Under the pieces are notes generated by a model. The model had not been told where the DNA came from and did not search any database. It was given only the letters and a program-made list of their open reading frames with translations. The translations under genes were made by a program, and so were the position numbers. Below, in pieces: positions 19,524 through 28,820 of a DNA stretch of 34,683 bases. Source of the stretch: Chlorobiota bacterium (GTDB taxonomy: Bacteria > Bacteroidota > Chlorobiia > Chlorobiales > Chlorobiaceae); assembly GCA_016868665.1 (NCBI GenBank), contig VGGK01000022.1, positions 1-34,683 on the forward strand, written 5' to 3'. Within the stretch, counting starts at the first letter, position 1; every line of letters starts with the position of its first letter.

Positions 19524-21287
19524 ATGAAAAATCTGCTCGCACTGAAACCTTACCTTCTCAGGTATAAACGTCAGCTCGGCGAAGGCTTTCTCTTCATTAT
19601 CCTCACAAACATCCTTGCGGTAGCCGGACCAAAGTATATCGGCAACGCTATCGACGCAATGCAGGGCCCGTTCAGGATCGAAAACATCCTTGGCGATGCG
19701 GCCATGTACGTTCTTTTCGCTCTCCTGAGCGGCGTCTTCCTCTTCCTTGTACGACAGAAAATCATCGTCACCTCAAGACACATCGAATACGACCTCAAAA
19801 ACGACTATTACAGTCATCTGCAGCTCCTTTCCCGAAGTTTTTACGACCGGACAAGCACCGGAGAACTTATTTCACGAGGCACCAACGACCTCAATGCGGT
19901 GCGGGATTTTCTCGGTCCCGGCATCATGTACTCCATCAGCACCTTTTTCCGGCTTCTGTTCGCCGTCATAGCGATGGTTGCGCTTTCTCCCGCGCTGACC
20001 TTCTTTGCGCTGCTTCCCGCCCCCCTGCTCAGCTATCTGGTCTACAGGATAGGCCGCTCGATGCAGAAGCGATCGAAAAGCATACAGGAAAGCTATGCGG
20101 AACTCACCAACCTTGTCCAGGAAAACCTTAACGGCATCCGGATCGTAAAAAGCTATACAAGAGAACCCTTTGAAACCGAACGGTTCGCGCAACTCAACAG
20201 AAAGTACTACGACAAAAACCTTGAACTGGCAAAACTGCAGGCGCTCTTTTTCGCCATCCTGACGGCGATGACAGCTTTCTCGCTCATACCGGTAATCTGG
20301 ATAGGGGGCATCGGCGCCATCCGCAACGAGATGACAATCGGCGGTATAACCCAGTTCATCGTCTATGTCTCCATGCTGAGCTGGCCGATCATCTCGATCG
20401 GCTGGGTAACGGGCATTATTCAGAAAGCCGCGTCAGCGCAGGAACGCCTCAACGAGATATTCGCCACCGAACCCGATATCCCCGCATCCGAACCATCGCA
20501 CTCCGCAGCGAAACAAACCGAAAAACCTAAGGGAGAACTTTCGTTCAGAAACGTATCGTTTCATTATCCTTCCCAACCGGACGCTCCTGTGCTGAAAAAC
20601 ATCACCTTCAGCATCGAACCAGGCTCGAAAATCGCGTTCGTCGGCGCAACGGGTTCAGGAAAAACAAGCCTGGTCAGCCTCATTCCCCGCCTCTACGATC
20701 CCTCGGGCGGCTCGATCCATATTGACGGACGCGACATCCGATCGATGCCGCCCGAACAGCTGCGGCAGCTGATAGGATTCGTTCCCCAGAACAATTTCCT
20801 TTTTTCCGACACCATCGAGCATAATATCGGTTACGGACGGGCAGAAAAAACCGACCCGGAAAGCATTGCCGAAGCAGCCCGCATAGCCATGCTTCACCCG
20901 GATGTAGCGGATTTCCCCGAACGATATCAGACCATGCTCGGAGAAAAAGGCATCAACCTCTCGGGCGGTCAGAAACAGCGGACATGCATAGCACGCGCCA
21001 TTGCCCGCGATCCCGCCATACTGGTGCTCGACGATGCACTCTCGGCCGTCGATACCGCAACCGAAGCAAGCATTTTCGACGCTCTCCTGAAAAAGCTGCC
21101 CGACACAACGATAATTCTGATCGGACACCGGATATCGACGGTAAAAAACTGCGACCGCATCTTCGTACTCAGCGAAGGATCGATAGCCGAACACGGCACC
21201 CACGAAGAACTGCTGCAGGAGAACGGACTGTACGCCGAACTCTACAACATGCAGCTGCTCGAAGAAGAGATTCTCGCGCTCAGCTGA
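19524..21287 (+). CDS. ABC exporter, fused membrane and ATPase domains (MsbA/BmrA-like)
   Basis: 587 residues, a half-transporter that would act as a dimer. Residues 1-310 form the type IV exporter membrane domain with about six helices; ISRGTNDLNAVRDFLGPGI is typical of the coupling region. The ATPase domain follows: Walker A VGATGSGKTSLVSL, Q-loop FVPQNNFLFSDTIEHNI, signature NLSGGQKQR, Walker B ILVLDDALSAVD, H-loop IGHRIST. The substrate cannot be read from sequence; lipids or drugs are usual for this group. It is divergent from the MerR-type gene. Its stop overlaps that of the convergent radical SAM gene by 8 bp. Confidence 0.93.
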   Translation: MKNLLALKPYLLRYKRQLGEGFLFIILTNILAVAGPKYIGNAIDAMQGPFRIENILGDAAMYVLFALLSGVFLFLVRQKIIVTSRHIEYDLKNDYYSHLQLLSRSFYDRTSTGELISRGTNDLNAVRDFLGPGIMYSISTFFRLLFAVIAMVALSPALTFFALLPAPLLSYLVYRIGRSMQKRSKSIQESYAELTNLVQENLNGIRIVKSYTREPFETERFAQLNRKYYDKNLELAKLQALFFAILTAMTAFSLIPVIWIGGIGAIRNEMTIGGITQFIVYVSMLSWPIISIGWVTGIIQKAASAQERLNEIFATEPDIPASEPSHSAAKQTEKPKGELSFRNVSFHYPSQPDAPVLKNITFSIEPGSKIAFVGATGSGKTSLVSLIPRLYDPSGGSIHIDGRDIRSMPPEQLRQLIGFVPQNNFLFSDTIEHNIGYGRAEKTDPESIAEAARIAMLHPDVADFPERYQTMLGEKGINLSGGQKQRTCIARAIARDPAILVLDDALSAVDTATEASIFDALLKKLPDTTIILIGHRISTVKNCDRIFVLSEGSIAEHGTHEELLQENGLYAELYNMQLLEEEILALS

Positions 21288-22734
21288 GCGCATGCGGAGA
21301 AGCCGGAACCGCCTGATCGGAAAGGGCGTGAAGCTGGCGGATCAGATCCTTGCGCGAGAGAGCATACATGTGCACATAGAGCATATTGAACATCAGCACC
21401 GCGCTCCTGAGCGTCGGCGCCTGCGCAGCCCGCTTGAGGGCATTGCCGAAAGTGAACACCCTCCGGGTCATGGCCGTATACGCAGGAATGAACTCCTCGA
21501 GAGGAATCCCCTTGGGACGATAGAGCATCTCCTGCCCCCAGGAGAACCTGAAAGCATCGTGATTGGCGCTGTCGTGCAGCAGCCGCCCCTCTTCGGCCAG
21601 ACGGTCGAATACGCCGGTTCCGGGAATCGGGCGAAGCAGGTTGATACCCGGCACATCGATACCGGTCTCGCAGATAAACTCTTCGATAGCCTCCGGCATG
21701 GTAAGCGTATCGCCATCGAGACCGAAAATGAAGCTCCCGTAAACGCAGATGCCGGCGCTCCGTATGGAACGGATGCACTCTGCCTGGCGGGCCGAGGGGT
21801 TATGGTATTTCCGGTGCGCGAAATTGCTGCCGTCCGACAGGCTCTCTATGCCCACAAGCAGCGCGCCGCACCCCGATTTAGCGAACATATCGAGCAACCG
21901 CGGATGCTCCCCGAGCTGTGTCGTCGCCTGGCCGACCCACCGTATCCTGAAAGGAATCAGTTCCCTGAAAAGCATCAGGGCATAAGCCTCGTCGGCATTG
22001 ACCGTATCATCGAGAAAGAAAAAAATCCGCTTGTCCTCCTTCAGATACCTCTCCACATCCCGAACCACGTCGTCGATCCGGCGATGCCGAAGCTTGTGGC
22101 CATTCATGACATGCACATTGCAGAAATCGCAGCTGTAAGGACACCCCCGCGTCGTCTGCACGACGTTCGTCGTAAAATAGCTGCCGAGGCGCAACGCATC
22201 CTTGCACACCAGACGCTCTGCGGAAAGATCCGGAAAAGCCTCTGCCCTGTACTCCGCCTTAAGCGTGCCAGACACAAGATCCCCGAGCACTTCGCTCCAT
22301 ACGTCGTCCGCCTCTCCGATAACAAGCACATCGGCATGTTCCCTGCACCGTTCAGGAAAAATCGTGACGTAAGGCCCCCCGAGCACAACCCGGATTCCCT
22401 GACGCCGGAGGACCGCCGCAAGCTCGAACGCCGGCTTCACGGCGCCCGTCTGAACGCTTATTCCGGCAAGATCCCAGCCCCTGTGGAGCGGCAGGTCGTC
22501 AAACCGGAGATCACAGATCTCCTGCCGTACCCCGCGAACCGATACGGAACTGAGAATCATCAGGGAAAGCGGCGGAATTGCGAACTGGGCTCTCTTGATC
22601 ACCTCGTTCATTGCCCGGTCGCGCATCGTTCCGAACACACCCCTTCCTCCTGACTGTCCATCGAGCAGCGAAGCACCGTCCACGCCGCTGCTTGCCTGCA
22701 CAAAAATCAGTAAAACAGACTTCTCGACATTCAT
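21280..22734 (-). CDS. B12-binding-domain radical SAM protein
   Basis: 484 residues. The N-terminal ~170 residues form a cobalamin-binding-like Rossmann domain (DLAGISVQTGAVKPAFELAA, then VVLGGPYVTIFPE). The radical SAM core has the iron-sulfur motif in TTRGCPYSCDFCNV (CxxxCxxC), later strands FFFLDDTVNADEAYAL and YGSFIFGLDGDT, and a C-terminal region with PIPGTGVFDRLAEEGRLL typical of this group. BchE, BchQ and BchR of bacteriochlorophyll synthesis belong to the same broad family, as do hopanoid and other methylases. I cannot tell which reaction this one performs. It starts 12 bp after mutS and is probably co-transcribed with it. No Shine-Dalgarno is seen, only an A-rich leader. Confidence 0.85.
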   Translation of the reverse strand: MNVEKSVLLIFVQASSGVDGASLLDGQSGGRGVFGTMRDRAMNEVIKRAQFAIPPLSLMILSSVSVRGVRQEICDLRFDDLPLHRGWDLAGISVQTGAVKPAFELAAVLRRQGIRVVLGGPYVTIFPERCREHADVLVIGEADDVWSEVLGDLVSGTLKAEYRAEAFPDLSAERLVCKDALRLGSYFTTNVVQTTRGCPYSCDFCNVHVMNGHKLRHRRIDDVVRDVERYLKEDKRIFFFLDDTVNADEAYALMLFRELIPFRIRWVGQATTQLGEHPRLLDMFAKSGCGALLVGIESLSDGSNFAHRKYHNPSARQAECIRSIRSAGICVYGSFIFGLDGDTLTMPEAIEEFICETGIDVPGINLLRPIPGTGVFDRLAEEGRLLHDSANHDAFRFSWGQEMLYRPKGIPLEEFIPAYTAMTRRVFTFGNALKRAAQAPTLRSAVLMFNMLYVHMYALSRKDLIRQLHALSDQAVPASPHALS

Positions 22735-22746
22735 ACAAAAAAAAAA

Positions 22747-25377
22747 TTAACAGCGTTCCTTTCCGGTTTTCGCGAGCACCTGCAGCCGTTTCAGTTCAAT
22801 CAGAGCATCGAGAGGCGTCATCCGGTCGATATCGATCGATTCGATCGCTCGGCGCAGACGATCGTCGATCTCGTCGAAAAGACTGATCTGCACGCTCTGC
22901 AACATCTTTTCACGTACCGCCGGCACAGCGACATCCGGGCGATCCAAGCCTGCAAGAATTTCTTTGGCCCGATCGGTCACAGCCGAAGGCATGCCCGCCA
23001 TCCGGGCAACCTCGATACCGTAACTGTTATCCGAAGCCCCCCTGACGATCTTTCTCAGAAACACCACGCTGTCGGTAGTTTCGATGACCGTCGCATTATA
23101 GTTCACGACGCCCGCAATGCGGGATTCCAGTTCCGCAAGCTCATGATAATGGGTAGCGAAAAGCGTACGTGCGCCTATCTCTCTCTGAATATATTCGCAG
23201 ATCGACCAGGCAATGCCGAGACCGTCCGAAGTACTGGTGCCCCTGCCGATCTCGTCGAGAAGCAGCAGGCTTCGCTCCGTGGCATTATTGAGAATGGCCG
23301 AAGCCTCGTTCATCTCGACCAGAAAGGTGCTCTCACCCGAAGCAAGATTATCGGATGCGCCGACCCTGGTGAAAATCCGGTCGACAATACCGATCTCAGC
23401 CTTCTCTGCCGGCACGAAACTCCCCGCCTGGGCAAGCAGAACGATAAGCCCTGTCTGGCGAAGGTAGGAACTCTTGCCGGCCATGTTCGGGCCGGTGATG
23501 ATGAACATCCGTTGCCGGTCGTCGAAAAAACAGTCGTTGGCCACATATGGCTCGTCGGCCGGCATGATCCGTTCAAGCACGGGATGACGCCCCTTTACAA
23601 TCGAAAGTCCACCCTGTCCATGCATGACGGGCTTGCAATATCCGTATTCGTCGGCGCAAAGAGCAAACGACACCAGACAGTCGATCTCGGCGACAAAAGC
23701 GGCAATATCCTGTATCGCTTCGGCATGAACGGCAATCCGGCGGCAGAGATCCTCGAAGAGCTGCCGTTCAAGCAACAGGCTGCGCTCCTCGGCATTCAGT
23801 ATCCGCTCCTCGTACTCTTTCAGTGCGGGAATGGTAAACCGCTCCGCATTGACGAGGGTCTGTTTCTTTTCGTAATACGAAGGCACCCTGTCGAGATTGG
23901 CCCTGCTGATTTCGATATAGTAACCGAACACCCTGTTGAACTGCACCTTGAGAGACGAAATCGAGGTTCGTTCACGCTCCTGCTGCTGTATTTCAAGCAG
24001 GCGCTCCTTTGCCGTCGAAGCGGTCTGGCGGAGCTCGTCGAGTTCCCCATGGTAGCCTGAACGGATATACCCCCCATCCCTCATCGAAGCGCCGGCATCG
24101 GGATCGATAGCGCCTGCAATCAGATCCGCAAGTTCGGGAAGCGGCTTCAGCGAGACGGCAATCGCGCGAAGACGCCCCGAAGAAGCTCCAAGAAGACTCT
24201 CTTTCAGTCGGGGAACAACGCAAAGAGCCGCTCCGAGCTGTCGCACCTCGCGCGGAATAGTACGAAGCGTGGCAATGCGCGAAAGCACCCGTTCGAGATC
24301 GCTGATTTCGGAAAGCAGCGCCGAAATCCCGTCTCGCAGATATTTCAGGTTCTTCAGCTCCTCGACGGCATCCTGGCGGAGCACGATATCGGAAGCATGC
24401 AAAAGCGGGCGCTGCAGCCATTGGCGTATGAGTCGCGCGCCCATCGGATTTCTCGTCCGATCGATCACCTGCAGCAGGCTTCCGCCGATCGATCCGTCCT
24501 GCATGGACGAAATGATTTCAAGATTTCTCTTCGTCTGCAGATCGAGCGTCATGAACTCGCCGCTCAGCAGCGGCCTGAGACGGGTGATATAGTGCAGACT
24601 GCTCTGACGCGTCTCCTCGAGGTAATGGAGAATCACTCCGGCGGCAATCTTCGCTGCCAGACTGCCATGAATACCGAACCCTTTCAGGGAATGCGTCCGG
24701 AACTGACGGGCAAGCAGCCCGGCAGCATGATCCTCCCGGAACAGCCACTCATCGAGCTCGGTGAACGAAGTTCCTGGCGGCAGCAGGGCCCGCAGCTGCT
24801 CCGTACGCTCGCGATCGGCTGAAGAAACCAGCAGCTCCGCAGGATGCAGTGATCGAAGAAAATCCGCAATCCTGTCGGGATGCTGTTCGCTGATCCTGAA
24901 CTCCGCGGTCGTCACATCGATAAAAGCCACGCCGCAAAGCAGCTGCCGCCCCGAACGAAGAAAAGCGACCGCGCACAGGTAATTGTTGTGCCGGTCATCA
25001 AGAATGCTGTCGCTGTAGGCAACCCCGGGAGTGACGATATCTGTGATCTCCCGGCGAACGATCCCTTTGGCCGTTGCAGGATCCTCGACCTGATCGCACA
25101 CCGCGACCTTGTACCCCCTTTTGACGAGCCTGGCAATGTATCCTTCGCTGGCATGATGCGGAAACCCCGCCATGGGAATCTCTGCCGACGAACCGTTCGA
25201 ACGCTTTGTCAGCACGATATTCAGCGCGCCGGAAACCGTACCGGCATCGTCGAAAAAAGTCTCGTAGAAATCGCCAACCCTGAATAGCAGCAGATGATCC
25301 GGATATCGTTCCTTTACCTCCAGATACTGACGCATCATGGGAGAATGCTCTTTGTTCTCAACACGTTTGCCGCTCAT
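22747..25377 (-). CDS. mutS: DNA mismatch repair protein MutS
   Basis: 876 residues, the usual MutS1 size. The mismatch-reading motif [14 protein letters not shown] with its Phe-x-Glu (in F-Y-E) is near the N-terminus. The connector, lever and clamp domains follow. The ATPase has Walker [14 protein letters not shown] (about residue 627), Walker [17 protein letters not shown] (about 703) and the ATHYHEL motif. It recognises mispairs and small loops and recruits MutL, which is not in the window. The short C-terminus ends [16 protein letters not shown]. The first ATG is used; internal Met codons at residues 14-15 are alternatives. It is followed within 12 bp by the radical SAM gene. Confidence 0.97.
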   Translation of the reverse strand: MSGKRVENKEHSPMMRQYLEVKERYPDHLLLFRVGDFYETFFDDAGTVSGALNIVLTKRSNGSSAEIPMAGFPHHASEGYIARLVKRGYKVAVCDQVEDPATAKGIVRREITDIVTPGVAYSDSILDDRHNNYLCAVAFLRSGRQLLCGVAFIDVTTAEFRISEQHPDRIADFLRSLHPAELLVSSADRERTEQLRALLPPGTSFTELDEWLFREDHAAGLLARQFRTHSLKGFGIHGSLAAKIAAGVILHYLEETRQSSLHYITRLRPLLSGEFMTLDLQTKRNLEIISSMQDGSIGGSLLQVIDRTRNPMGARLIRQWLQRPLLHASDIVLRQDAVEELKNLKYLRDGISALLSEISDLERVLSRIATLRTIPREVRQLGAALCVVPRLKESLLGASSGRLRAIAVSLKPLPELADLIAGAIDPDAGASMRDGGYIRSGYHGELDELRQTASTAKERLLEIQQQERERTSISSLKVQFNRVFGYYIEISRANLDRVPSYYEKKQTLVNAERFTIPALKEYEERILNAEERSLLLERQLFEDLCRRIAVHAEAIQDIAAFVAEIDCLVSFALCADEYGYCKPVMHGQGGLSIVKGRHPVLERIMPADEPYVANDCFFDDRQRMFIITGPNMAGKSSYLRQTGLIVLLAQAGSFVPAEKAEIGIVDRIFTRVGASDNLASGESTFLVEMNEASAILNNATERSLLLLDEIGRGTSTSDGLGIAWSICEYIQREIGARTLFATHYHELAELESRIAGVVNYNATVIETTDSVVFLRKIVRGASDNSYGIEVARMAGMPSAVTDRAKEILAGLDRPDVAVPAVREKMLQSVQISLFDEIDDRLRRAIESIDIDRMTPLDALIELKRLQVLAKTGKERC

Positions 25378-25512
25378 ACAATCGAATATTCTTCATGAAC
25401 CCGGAACCGCACAACCCCCATAATATACAACACGCCGCTTGACAACAGTTCAGCAGAACGATACTTTACAGAATAGCCGCCATAAAAACCGAAGAATCCG
25501 TACATCACAATC

Positions 25513-25950
25513 ATGGACATGAAAACCATTCTTCTTTTCGTGCACGTCACCTGTTTTGCCGCATGGTTCGGAACGGTGCTCGCATCGCTGTTCCTCCTCA
25601 GAACGCTTGAATCCAGACTGACAGAAACAGCTGAAAGCGCCGTCGAAAACGGGTTTCTCCTCAGGGAGTTCATCAGACTCGAAACGAAAGTTGCAGATGT
25701 GGCATTCATCGGCGTCGTACTGTCGGGAATTCTGCTTGCCTCCCTGTTTCATGGATGGACCTTCTGGGTTATCGTAAAATCACTCCTGATCGTACTGCAG
25801 GTAGCCCTTACCATGGGATACATCATCCGGGCCATTCAGCCACTGACTTACCCCTGTACCCTCGAATCATTCCGCAACTGGTATAAACTGTTCGCAATTT
25901 CGCTCACCATGTTTGCCCTTGTACTCTGCGTAACGTTTTTTCTGCTTTGA
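25513..25950 (+). CDS. Small integral membrane protein, function unknown
   Basis: 145 residues with four predicted membrane helices: ILLFVHVTCFAAWFGTVLAS, VADVAFIGVVLSGILLASLF, FWVIVKSLLIVLQVALTMGY and LFAISLTMFALVLCVTFFLL. The first helix has a His-x7-Trp-x-Gly pattern (HVTCFAAWFG) similar to CopD/DUF2269-type membrane proteins that bind haem or copper, but I would not assign that role from the sequence alone. The start could be Met1 or Met3. It is divergent from mutS and 84 bp upstream of rplU, which appears to have its own promoter. Confidence 0.7.
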   Translation: MDMKTILLFVHVTCFAAWFGTVLASLFLLRTLESRLTETAESAVENGFLLREFIRLETKVADVAFIGVVLSGILLASLFHGWTFWVIVKSLLIVLQVALTMGYIIRAIQPLTYPCTLESFRNWYKLFAISLTMFALVLCVTFFLL

Positions 25951-25973
25951 AGCTGTGGTAATGGGTAAATAAT

Positions 25974-26002
25974 TTGATCCTGAGAGAATGATTGACTATA
26001 TT
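25974..26002 (+). promoter_or_regulatory. Sigma-70-type promoter for rplU-rpmA
   Basis: TTGATC (25974-25979), a 17-bp spacer and TATATT (25997-26002) are followed by a leader of about 25 nt to the rplU ATG. Position, spacing and box quality fit a ribosomal-protein promoter. Confidence 0.6.
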
Positions 26003-26034
26003 CAAACCCTTTATCACTAAACTATACGAGCAAG

Positions 26035-26325
26035 ATGCAGGCGCTGATCAAGATTTCCGATAAACAGTATCTGGTAAAACAGGGTGACAAGCTTTTCGTA
26101 CCGAAGCAGAAAGCCGAAATCGGCGCAACCCTTGAGGTAACATCCATTGCGGCTGTCGATGGGGAAAATACATCATTACAATCCTCCGCAACCGTACAGG
26201 TGAAGGTTCTCGACCATGTCAAGGATGAGAAAGTCATCGTTTTCAAGAAAAAACGCAGAAAACGCTACCAGTCAAGAAACGGGCACCGCCAGCAGATGAC
26301 CCGTATCGAAGTGGTATCGCTCTGA
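26035..26325 (+). CDS. rplU: 50S ribosomal protein L21
   Basis: 96 residues. [20 protein letters not shown] corresponds to the conserved L21 N-terminus. The basic stretch [20 protein letters not shown] is the L21 signature region that binds 23S rRNA. It is immediately followed by rpmA, the standard L21-L27 pair, with a 39-bp gap. It is slightly shorter than the E. coli protein (103). Confidence 0.96.
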   Translation: MQALIKISDKQYLVKQGDKLFVPKQKAEIGATLEVTSIAAVDGENTSLQSSATVQVKVLDHVKDEKVIVFKKKRRKRYQSRNGHRQQMTRIEVVSL

Positions 26326-26364
26326 GAACCGAAAAGATTGCTAACGTTATAATCATATCTTACT

Positions 26365-26619
26365 ATGGCACATAAAAAAGGCGGCGGATCGACGAAAAAC
26401 GGACGCGACAGCAACCCTAAATATCTCGGCGTAAAAGCAGCCGGCGGATCGACAGTCGCCGCAGGCACCATCATCGTCAGACAGCGGGGCACTGTGATCA
26501 AACCGGGCAACAATGCAGGAATCGGTCGGGACCACACCATATTCTCGCTTGTTGATGGAGTTGTAACGTTCCGCAACGGACGCAACGACAAAAAACACGT
26601 TGACATCCTCCCTGCCTGA
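26365..26619 (+). CDS. rpmA: 50S ribosomal protein L27
   Basis: 84 residues. The N-terminus [20 protein letters not shown] reaches the peptidyl-transferase centre and needs no processing, as in most Gram-negative bacteria. [21 protein letters not shown] matches the family signature. It is second in the rplU-rpmA operon and ends before an intrinsic terminator. Confidence 0.97.
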   Translation: MAHKKGGGSTKNGRDSNPKYLGVKAAGGSTVAAGTIIVRQRGTVIKPGNNAGIGRDHTIFSLVDGVVTFRNGRNDKKHVDILPA

Positions 26620-26649
26620 TTTGGGTTAAAGCAAATTAAGCTTATATTT

Positions 26650-26685
26650 AAAAAAGCCGTCTACCACCACAGGGCGGCTTTTTTT
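26650..26685 (+). terminator. Intrinsic terminator after rpmA
   Basis: AAAAAAGCCG pairs with CGGCTTTTTT around an 11-15 nt loop (a T-G and a C-G pair extend the stem), with a run of seven T residues, about 30 bp after the rpmA stop. Confidence 0.88.
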
Positions 26686-26766
26686 ATGCTGCATCGCAAA
26701 AACCGGCTTTAAGCGGCAGGATCCCGAACTGCCGCTACAAGAGCTTCCTTTACACCTTAAACATAG

Positions 26767-27705
<939 letters not shown>

Positions 27706-27730
27706 AACCTGTCATGTGAGGAACATGCAT

Positions 27731-27820
27731 AAAAAGAAAAAGCGGCTTTACAGCCGCTTTTTCCTTGACCAGGTGTCCCCCATTACACCCGATCATCCTC
27801 ACGGGCGTGAGGAGTTTCAT
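27731..27820 (-). ncRNA. Small RNA copy A (two stem-loops + terminator; Chlorobi-1-like)
   Basis: On the minus strand a predicted RNA of about 90 nt starts near 27820. Stem 1 (27797-27812) is CCTCAC-GCCC-GTGAGG. Stem 2 (27767-27794) has 10 pairs, two of them G-U, around an AAUGGGGG loop. An intrinsic terminator (27738-27761) follows with a U-rich tail. The start is inferred as 12 nt after the -12 element. The two-hairpin-plus-terminator layout agrees with my recollection of the Chlorobi-1 RNA motif. Function is unknown; an antisense or protein-binding regulatory RNA is plausible. Confidence 0.82.
27738..27761. terminator. Bidirectional terminator shared by mdh and small-RNA gene A
   Basis: A 10-bp perfect stem (AAAAGCGGCT / AGCCGCTTTT) with a 4-nt loop. 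On the plus strand it ends mdh transcripts with a short T run; on the minus strand it is followed by TTTTCTTTTT. Confidence 0.88.
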
Positions 27821-27830
27821 CAGTATCAAT

Positions 27831-27847
27831 GCAATCTTCGTGCCAAC
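27831..27847 (-). promoter_or_regulatory. Sigma-54 promoter of small RNA A
   Basis: The minus strand reads GTTGGCACGAAGATTGC: GG at -24 (27843-27844) and GC at -12 (27831-27832) with exactly 10 bp between, matching YTGGCACG-N4-TTGC. The start is expected near 27819-27820. Confidence 0.88.
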
Positions 27848-28133
27848 ACATGCACAACAGCAGTCGATCTCATGATAAGCGAACCTCTCTAATAAGTCTG
27901 ATGAGCGAACAACGAAGCAAGCTCCATAAAGGAGCGAGAGTGTAAAGGCACGGATGCAGCGGAGATACCGGAGTCTTCACCGCAGTACAGGAGGATTTCG
28001 AGCACCGACGAAACCGAGCAATCCGGTCGCGCAATAACTTTTCACAGGTTCCCATAAACAGTATAGACGCTCAGTTCCGGGGCCGACCAGGCAATACGAC
28101 GATCCCGCAACAACACGATAACCGATACATAAC

Positions 28134-28168
28134 GTCTCGTTTTCAATCCTACCGTCTCAGTATGAGAC
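28134..28168 (-). promoter_or_regulatory. Putative activator sites (UAS) of unit A
   Basis: A perfect inverted repeat GTCTCA-N3-TGAGAC (28154-28168) plus a half-site GTCTCG (28134-28139) 20 bp away. It lies about 310 bp upstream of promoter A. The inverted-repeat form suits a Fis-type activator dimer. Confidence 0.6.
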
Positions 28169-28241
28169 ATAATCAGAATATACCTCCCCCTCGATCCGAT
28201 AGGCCTCATGACTTTTTCTCCATCAACATCGAAGTACGCAC

Positions 28242-28328
28242 AAAAAAAAGCGGCTTTACAGCCGCTTTTTCCTTGATCAGGTGTCCCCCATTACACCTGA
28301 TCGTCCTCACTGGCGTGAGGAATTTCAT
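28242..28328 (-). ncRNA. Small RNA copy B (two stem-loops + terminator; Chlorobi-1-like)
   Basis: About 87 nt on the minus strand. Stem 1 is at 28305-28320 (loop GCCA instead of GCCC). Stem 2 is at 28275-28302 with a perfect 10-bp helix and the same AAUGGGGG loop. The terminator stem (28245-28270, 11 bp) is followed by eight U residues. It has the best promoter, stem and enhancer spacing of the three and is probably the reference copy. Confidence 0.85.
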
Positions 28329-28338
28329 CAATGTATCT

Positions 28339-28355
28339 GCAAACTTCGTGCCAAC
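28339..28355 (-). promoter_or_regulatory. Sigma-54 promoter of small RNA B
   Basis: The minus strand reads GTTGGCACGAAGTTTGC, with GG (28351-28352) and GC (28339-28340) 10 bp apart. This is a consensus -24/-12 promoter; the start is expected near 28327-28328. Confidence 0.9.
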
Positions 28356-28507
28356 AAATGCACAACAACAGTCAAACTCACCGACCAACCCAAGCAATCT
28401 GGTCGCGCAATAACTTTTCAGAGGTTCCCATAAACAATATTGACGCCTTGTCCCGGCCGACTGCGCAACACGACGATCCCGCAACAACATGACAACTGAT
28501 ACACAAC

Positions 28508-28543
28508 GTCTCGTTTTCAATCCTGTCCGTCTCAATATGAGAC
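28508..28543 (-). promoter_or_regulatory. Putative activator sites (UAS) of unit B
   Basis: A perfect inverted repeat GTCTCA-N3-TGAGAC (28529-28543) and a half-site GTCTCG (28508-28513) 21 bp away, two helical turns. It lies about 156-190 bp upstream of promoter B, in the usual range for sigma-54 enhancers. Confidence 0.65.
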
Positions 28544-28617
28544 ACAATCAGAATATACATCCCCCCTCGATCCGATCGGCCTCATGACTTTTTTTCCATC
28601 AACATCGAAGTATGCAC

Positions 28618-28707
28618 AAAAAAAAAAGCGGCTTTAAAGCCGCTTTTTTTCCTGATCAAGTGTCCCCCATTACACCTGATCATCCTCACGGGCGTGAGGA
28701 GTTTCAC
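28618..28707 (-). ncRNA. Small RNA copy C (two stem-loops + terminator; Chlorobi-1-like)
   Basis: About 90 nt on the minus strand. Stem 1 is at 28684-28699, identical to copy A. Stem 2 is at 28654-28681 with one G-U pair and the same AAUGGGGG loop. The terminator is a perfect 30-nt palindrome (28621-28650) followed by U residues. Surrounding DNA differs from A and B, so conservation of the RNA implies selection. Confidence 0.82.
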
Positions 28708-28717
28708 GAATACATAT

Positions 28718-28733
28718 ACAAACTTCGTGCCAG
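28718..28733 (-). promoter_or_regulatory. Sigma-54-like promoter of small RNA C, weakened -12
   Basis: The minus strand reads CTGGCACGAAGTTTGT: the -24 half is consensus (GG at 28730-28731), but the -12 GC is GT (28718-28719). Spacing is unchanged. It probably works less well than A and B. Confidence 0.7.
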
Positions 28734-28820
28734 AATATCGAAACAAACCGACAAGTCATTTATAAATGAAGAGTTAAAAAATAATAACACAAAAACACCG
28801 AACAATTGCGCAGCACATAG

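Noticed and set aside
27870-28055. 61-residue minus-strand frame beginning MGTCEKLLRD, echoed in unit B as MGTSEKLLRD
   Set aside because: The frame diverges or stops after a few residues in unit B and is missing from unit C. It lies in the spacer between enhancer and promoter, so it is more likely conserved DNA than a gene.
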